The notes under the pieces: generated by a model
Told to the model about the DNA's origin: nothing
Databases searched by the model: none
What the model saw: the letters and a program-made list of their open reading frames with translations, nothing else
Program-made: the position numbers and the translations under genes
DNA from: Litorivita sp040371945
GTDB lineage: Bacteria; Pseudomonadota; Alphaproteobacteria; Rhodobacterales; Rhodobacteraceae
NCBI RefSeq assembly: GCF_040371945.1
Contig: NZ_BAABWS010000003.1
Location: 1-64,000 of the forward strand
Direction of reading: 5' to 3'
DNA length: 64,000 nt
Part shown: positions 60,201 through 64,000 of the stretch, in pieces
How the letters are laid out: each line of letters begins with the position of its first letter
How positions within the stretch are numbered: the first letter of the stretch is position 1

Positions 60201-61243
60201 TGCGCGCCCCCTCCTGCCACCTCGGCCAACAGATCGGCCAAGGGCAGGCGGGCGCGTTTGCGTTGCAATTCGTAGTTGCCCAGCGGCGTGAATCCCGCCA
60301 TCACCGTGTCGATCCCGTCCTCGCGCAGCGCCTTGCGCAGGGCGCTTTCAAAGGCGGGGCGGTCTTTTTTCGGCATCGGCGCCAGATCAAGGATCACCTG
60401 ACCGCCCAGCCCGCGCAGGCGCAATTGGCGCGGCACATCGCGGGCGGCGGCGATATTGGCCTTGGTCCCTGCGGCCAAAGAGGTATCGGCGCCGGTGTTC
60501 ACATCAATGGCGACAAAGGCGCGGGTCGGCTCGACATAAAGCGAGGCTCCGCCCGCAAGACGCGCATAGCTGTCGGCCAATGCGTCAATCGCGTCCAACA
60601 CGCCATGGGCCTCGAAACTGCCCTCGAAGGTCTCGACCTGCGCCTCTTCGGTCCAGTCGCGCCATGCCACCGCATGCGGGCCGTCCCCTTCGGTCAGCGC
60701 CTCCGCGCCGCCCTCGGCGTCGCCCATCACCGCCACGGCCAGATCATACATCGCGGCGATGTCCTCGGCGATCTCGCCCGCCTCGGCCCCCTCGCAGGAG
60801 GAGCGCAAGATCAAGCCCATATCGGCCCCCGCCATCACCTCATGGGCGATGCCGAGCAGCAGATCGCGGCTGTCCTCGTCGCGGATCTTGCGCGAGATAT
60901 TCAGCCCCGGCGCATCGGGGGTGACAATCGCATAGCGGCTTTTGAACAGCACCCGTTCGGTCACGGGGATCGCTTTGCCCTCTTCGGCATATCCGGTGAC
61001 TTGCACCAAAAGCGGCTGCCCCGGACGCAATCCCTTGATCTGGCGCAAAAAGGCTGTGCCGTCAGGGGTTTGCATGAACATCCCGCCTTGGCCTTTGACG
61101 GGGCGGTCGGCGATGGCGCGGTAAATCGCACCGGGGCGGGGGGCATCGGCGTCGATCAACAGGTCGATCAAACGCCCGTCCTCCATCAAGGCCGCCGCCT
61201 CGCGGCCCTGATAATGGTCCAGCACGATCATCCGGCCTTTCAT
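60197..61243 (-). CDS. Ribonuclease E/G family protein, short form
   Basis: A 348-residue protein matching the catalytic core of RNase E/G. The first metal Asp is in FVAIDVNTGADTS; the second expected segment reads VILDLAPMPKK, where RNase E has IIDFIDM. The N-terminal S1-like part is shortened and there is no Zn-link cysteine motif and no degradosome scaffold. It is therefore smaller than RNase G (~490 residues). It probably acts in rRNA or mRNA processing, but activity of this short form is uncertain. GGAGC precedes the ATG at 61243, which overlaps the maf stop by ATGA. Confidence 0.85.
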   Translation of the reverse strand: MKGRMIVLDHYQGREAAALMEDGRLIDLLIDADAPRPGAIYRAIADRPVKGQGGMFMQTPDGTAFLRQIKGLRPGQPLLVQVTGYAEEGKAIPVTERVLFKSRYAIVTPDAPGLNISRKIRDEDSRDLLLGIAHEVMAGADMGLILRSSCEGAEAGEIAEDIAAMYDLAVAVMGDAEGGAEALTEGDGPHAVAWRDWTEEAQVETFEGSFEAHGVLDAIDALADSYARLAGGASLYVEPTRAFVAIDVNTGADTSLAAGTKANIAAARDVPRQLRLRGLGGQVILDLAPMPKKDRPAFESALRKALREDGIDTVMAGFTPLGNYELQRKRARLPLADLLAEVAGGGAQ

Positions 61244-61818
61244 AGGCGCTCCTTCCACATCGGGTAGCCCGCCGCTGTCAGCAGCGTGGCGGTTTCGGCA
61301 AGCGGCAATCCGACCACGGCGGTGAACGAGCCGTTGATCCACGGGATCAAAGCGCCCGCGGGCCCTTGGATGCCATATCCGCCCGCCTTGCCTTGCCAAT
61401 CATTGCTGGCCAGATAGGCGTTCAATTCGACATCCGACAGGCGCTTCATCTGCACCGTGGTCACAACGTCGCGTTCCCAGATTTTATCGCCGCGCCGCAC
61501 CGCCACGGCGGTGATCACGCGGTGACGCCGCCCCGACAGGGCCAGCAAAAACTCCGCCGCCTCGCCCGCATCGGCCGGTTTGCCAAGAATACGCCGCCCC
61601 AATGCCACGGTGGTATCGGCCGACAGGACAATATCGCCCGCATCCGCCGCAACGGCCAATGCCTTCTCGCGCGCCATACGCGCGCAATAGGGGCGCGGCA
61701 ATTCGCGCGCGGCGGGGGTCTCGTCAATGTCGGGGGGGCGGATGTCGTCGGCCACAACGCCGATCTGCGCGAGCAATTCGCGCCTGCGCGGGCTGCCGGA
61801 ACCGAGGATAAGTTTCAT
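61240..61818 (-). CDS. maf: Maf/Ham1-like nucleotide pyrophosphatase
   Basis: A 192-residue Maf protein. The N-terminal LILGSGSPRRRELL (residues ~3-16) is the Maf signature, and SADTTVALGRRILGKP (~67-82) and the YGIQGPAGALI stretch (~148-158) follow. Maf proteins hydrolyse dTTP, UTP or modified nucleotides and have been tied to septum control. The ATG at 61818 starts the family-typical N-terminus; the open frame continues upstream without support. It follows infA on the same strand. Confidence 0.93.
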   Translation of the reverse strand: MKLILGSGSPRRRELLAQIGVVADDIRPPDIDETPAARELPRPYCARMAREKALAVAADAGDIVLSADTTVALGRRILGKPADAGEAAEFLLALSGRRHRVITAVAVRRGDKIWERDVVTTVQMKRLSDVELNAYLASNDWQGKAGGYGIQGPAGALIPWINGSFTAVVGLPLAETATLLTAAGYPMWKERL

Positions 61819-61881
61819 GTGCGCACCTGTGGGCCAAGGCCTGCATCGCGGGCGGCGCGCCACGTCAGTGCGCACATGGGA

Positions 61882-62100
61882 TTATTTGAACCGGTAGTTG
61901 ATCCGACCCTTGGTCAGATCATAGGGGGTCATTTCGACCTGAACCTTGTCGCCTGCAAGAACGCGGATGCGGTTTTTGCGCATCTTGCCTGCCGTATGTG
62001 CGATGATCGTATGGCCGTTTTCCAGCTCGACCAGGAATGTCGCGTTCGGCAGGAGTTCCTTCACGACACCGGGAAATTCGAGCGTATCTTCCTTGGCCAT
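61882..62100 (-). CDS. infA: Translation initiation factor IF-1
   Basis: A 72-residue S1-fold protein matching IF-1 over its full length: the start AKEDTLEFPGVV, the core ENGHTIIAHTAGKMRKNRIRV and the end YDLTKGRINYRFK are near-universal. It binds the ribosomal A site during initiation. GGAGA precedes the ATG. Confidence 0.99.
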   Translation of the reverse strand: MAKEDTLEFPGVVKELLPNATFLVELENGHTIIAHTAGKMRKNRIRVLAGDKVQVEMTPYDLTKGRINYRFK

Positions 62101-62178
62101 GTTCTCTCCATCGTTAATTCACCGCTCCGTTTGCGGGTCGTCGCAGTAAATGGGCGCATTTTTCCCGATTTTCAAGGC

Positions 62179-63066
62179 TTATCTGCCCGCACGCAGCGAA
62201 ACTTGCGTGATGTTCAACCGATCCGCCTGTTCGCTCCAGTGTTTGAGGCCCAATACATTGCCATCGCGGCGCAATTCGGCCAGCGCGCCGAGCGACACCT
62301 CGCCATAGGTCCAGCCATCACTGCCGATCTGCCCCTCGGCCACGACCCCCGTGGGCGGCATGCCGCGATCGGGGGGCACGAATATGCCGCCCATGCCGGT
62401 TTGGCTCTCGATGCCCGCGATGCGCGCGTCCCCGCCGGTGAGCGAGGCCATGACGCAAGCGCATTGCCCCTCCAGCGCGCGCGCCATCGCGCCGATGCGC
62501 ACCCGCCAATAGCCCTCCAGCGCCTCGGTGCAGGAGGGCACAAGGATCAATTCGACCCCCGCCTCGACCAAGGCGCGCGCCAGAAGCGGGAATTCGCTGT
62601 CGTAACAGATCAGAATGCCGATCTTGCCCAGTTCCGTGTCAAACACCTGTAGGGGCGCGCCGCCCGAGACCGCCCAATCGTCGCGCTCGAAACGGGTCAT
62701 GATCTGTTTGTCCTGAAATCCGGCCTTGCCCTGCGGCGTAAACAGGCCCGCGCGGTTGACCAATCCGCCCTGCGCCGCGACGGGGGCCGAGGCGGCAAGG
62801 ATATGCACCCCCAAACGCCGCGCCAGACCGGCATGCAGGTCCCACACCTGTGGCATCATATCCGAGACCGCCGCGCTGGCGCTGGCGATATCTGCGGCCG
62901 CCGCCGCGCCCGCCAAAGAGGCCAGCTCCATCGCGCCATATTCGGGAAAGACCAAAAGATCGGCGCCGTTCTGCGCGGCCTCTTCGCACCAAGAGGTGAG
63001 TTTGGCGACATAGCTTGCCCAATCGGGCAACCATTGGGCAGGGTAGGCGGCAGCGGCGATTTTCAT
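62179..63066 (-). CDS. Carbon-nitrogen hydrolase (nitrilase superfamily)
   Basis: A 295-residue nitrilase-superfamily enzyme. The Glu-Lys-Cys triad is visible: Glu42 in FPEYGAME, Lys120 in QDKQIMT and Cys154 in ILICYDSEFP. Length and motifs fit amidases of the Nit or aliphatic-amidase branch rather than true nitrilases. It would hydrolyse an amide to acid and ammonia. It sits between infA and the low-Mr phosphatase, interrupting a gene block that I remember as usually contiguous in relatives. The start at 63066 is the ATG of the family N-terminus. Confidence 0.9.
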   Translation of the reverse strand: MKIAAAAYPAQWLPDWASYVAKLTSWCEEAAQNGADLLVFPEYGAMELASLAGAAAAADIASASAAVSDMMPQVWDLHAGLARRLGVHILAASAPVAAQGGLVNRAGLFTPQGKAGFQDKQIMTRFERDDWAVSGGAPLQVFDTELGKIGILICYDSEFPLLARALVEAGVELILVPSCTEALEGYWRVRIGAMARALEGQCACVMASLTGGDARIAGIESQTGMGGIFVPPDRGMPPTGVVAEGQIGSDGWTYGEVSLGALAELRRDGNVLGLKHWSEQADRLNITQVSLRAGR

Positions 63067-63133
63067 GGCGCATCCTTCGGTGGGGCGGTCGCGCCGATTA
63101 GGGCCGGTTTTGGCCCCGAGGGCAAGCCCGCCG

Positions 63134-63589
63134 TCAGGCCGCAGGTTCGCCCCAGCGCTCAACGAAATGGGCGATGATCTGATCACGGCTCTGGCGGTAG
63201 GAGGCCAGCTTTGCCTCGCGGCTCTCGCCCAGTCCGGTCGGGTCCATGATCGGCCAATATTCGACCTCTAGGTGAAAAACCCGCGTCAGTTCAAGCGCTT
63301 GGCGTTGGCTGGCCGGTGACAGGGCGACCACCAGATCAAAGGAGGACAGATCATCGCCCCATTGTTGCATCTGCTCGAAACTGCGCGAGCGGTGGCGCGA
63401 CAGCTCGACCCCGATCTCTTGGCACACGGCGATGGCAAATCCGTCGATTTCCAGATCATTCATCACCCCGACCGATTGCACATAGGTGCCCGCGCCGTAG
63501 AATTTCTTCATGATGCCCTCGGCCATGGGCGAGCGCACCGCGTTGTGATCGCAGCAAAACAGGATGGATTGGGGCAGGCTTTGCGTCAC
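63134..63589 (-). CDS. Low-molecular-weight protein tyrosine phosphatase
   Basis: A 151-residue low-Mr phosphatase/arsenate-reductase-like protein. The P-loop CDHNAVRS (Cys13 to Arg19) follows ILFC, and the general-acid Asp is in the IMDPTG region. The start is the GTG at 63589, chosen because GGAGG lies eight bases upstream; it begins two bases after the stop of UPF0262. The family removes phosphate from tyrosine; an arsenate-reductase role is less likely without ars neighbours. Confidence 0.88.
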   Translation of the reverse strand: MTQSLPQSILFCCDHNAVRSPMAEGIMKKFYGAGTYVQSVGVMNDLEIDGFAIAVCQEIGVELSRHRSRSFEQMQQWGDDLSSFDLVVALSPASQRQALELTRVFHLEVEYWPIMDPTGLGESREAKLASYRQSRDQIIAHFVERWGEPAA

Positions 63590-63591
63590 GC

Positions 63592-64000
63592 CTAGCCTCC
63601 GAAATGCAAAACGCAAATCAGGGTAAAGAGCCGCCGCGCCGTGTCATGGTCGATCTCGGCCTTGCCCTCGAGCCGCTCGGCGAGCACATTGGCGCCCTCG
63701 TTGTGGATGCCGCGCCGCGCCATGTCGATGGTTTCGATCTGGCTGGGCGGCATGTTTTTCACCGCGTCGAAATAGCTCTCGCAGATGGCCCAGTAATCCT
63801 TGACCACTTGGCGAAAGGGCGACAGCGACAGGTGGAATTCCGCCGCCGGATCGCCGCCATCGGTGCGGATGTCAAACACCAGACGCTTTTCGCGGATCGA
63901 CAGGCCGACGCGGTAGGGGCCGTCTGGCACCACGCGGTCGTCGCGTTTGGGCAGATCAAAGCTGTTTTGCTCCATCAGATCATACACGGCGACCTTGCGC
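63592..64000 (-). CDS. UPF0262 family protein, partial at the window end
   Basis: A C-terminal part of at least 136 residues of the UPF0262 family, found in Rhodobacterales and related groups. The recognised stretch runs from YDLMEQNSFDLP through GPYRVGLSIREKRLVFDI to the end. The reading frame stays open to base 64000 and encodes RKVAV before YDLM, which matches the family, so the true start lies outside the window and the GTG at 63987 is internal. Function unknown. In relatives hisD usually precedes it. Confidence 0.9.
   Translation of the reverse strand, partial: RKVAVYDLMEQNSFDLPKRDDRVVPDGPYRVGLSIREKRLVFDIRTDGGDPAAEFHLSLSPFRQVVKDYWAICESYFDAVKNMPPSQIETIDMARRGIHNEGANVLAERLEGKAEIDHDTARRLFTLICVLHFGG

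Noticed and set aside
63985..63987. GTG start for UPF0262 within the window
   Set aside because: The frame stays open to the window edge and the upstream codons match the family, so the real start lies beyond base 64000.

Overview
The window looks like a chromosomal segment of a high-GC alphaproteobacterium, most likely a Rhodobacteraceae/Roseobacter-group marine bacterium. Indicators are the general protein character, the abundance of TRAP and TTT carboxylate transporters, and the right-hand housekeeping block UPF0262 - low-Mr phosphatase - infA - maf - RNase E/G - yacG - tRNA-Phe, which is a familiar gene order in that family. This placement is inferred from gene content; no database search was possible.

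Layout. 0.1-2.1 kb: an IS3-type transposase remnant and an acidic, secreted-looking protein, bracketed by an 11-bp inverted repeat. 2.2-4.0 kb: a cation/proton antiporter. 4.2-25.6 kb: a large acyl-CoA catabolic region. It has a plus-strand operon (3-oxoacid CoA-transferase A and B, two hotdog thioesterases), a minus-strand operon (molybdenum hydroxylase large subunit, nitronate-monooxygenase-like flavoprotein, enoyl-CoA hydratase, a thiolase homologue lacking the nucleophilic Cys, DUF35 Zn-ribbon protein), a single SDR, and a ten-gene minus-strand operon (TRAP DctPQM, Fe-alcohol dehydrogenase, acyl-CoA dehydrogenase, ADP-forming acyl-CoA synthetase, class III CoA-transferase, TTT TctABC). A TetR gene closes the region. 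Copies of a TACyCAwGmGTm palindrome-like motif sit before each operon, so I infer one local TetR regulon.

25.6-30.8 kb: a tricarballylate-type catabolic operon (tcuB, tcuA, 3-hydroxyisobutyrate-dehydrogenase-like, SMP-30-like) with an IclR regulator. 30.9-34.4 kb: nadA-nadB-nadC for de novo NAD synthesis. 34.5-37.4 kb: an unusual fusion of a sulfotransferase-like domain to a clan GH-A glycoside hydrolase. 37.9-41.4 kb: GlcG-like protein and malate synthase G, divergent from an IclR regulator.

41.5-52.4 kb: a surface glycan region. It holds a lipid A acyltransferase, a complete pseudaminic acid pathway (pseF, a pseG-pseH fusion and pseI on plus; pseB and pseC on minus), a candidate transferase, a putative sugar O-methyltransferase, Kdo transferase WaaA and a tyrosine phosphatase. 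52.7-55.8 kb: a DenD-like dehydrogenase, a flavin monooxygenase and phosphoglycolate phosphatase, with phased 11-bp repeats and 14-bp palindromes nearby. 55.9-59.4 kb: a hybrid histidine kinase and a stand-alone receiver. 59.8-64 kb: tRNA-Phe and the housekeeping block, interrupted by a nitrilase-family hydrolase; the last gene runs off the window.

No CRISPR array, rRNA gene or intact mobile element was seen.
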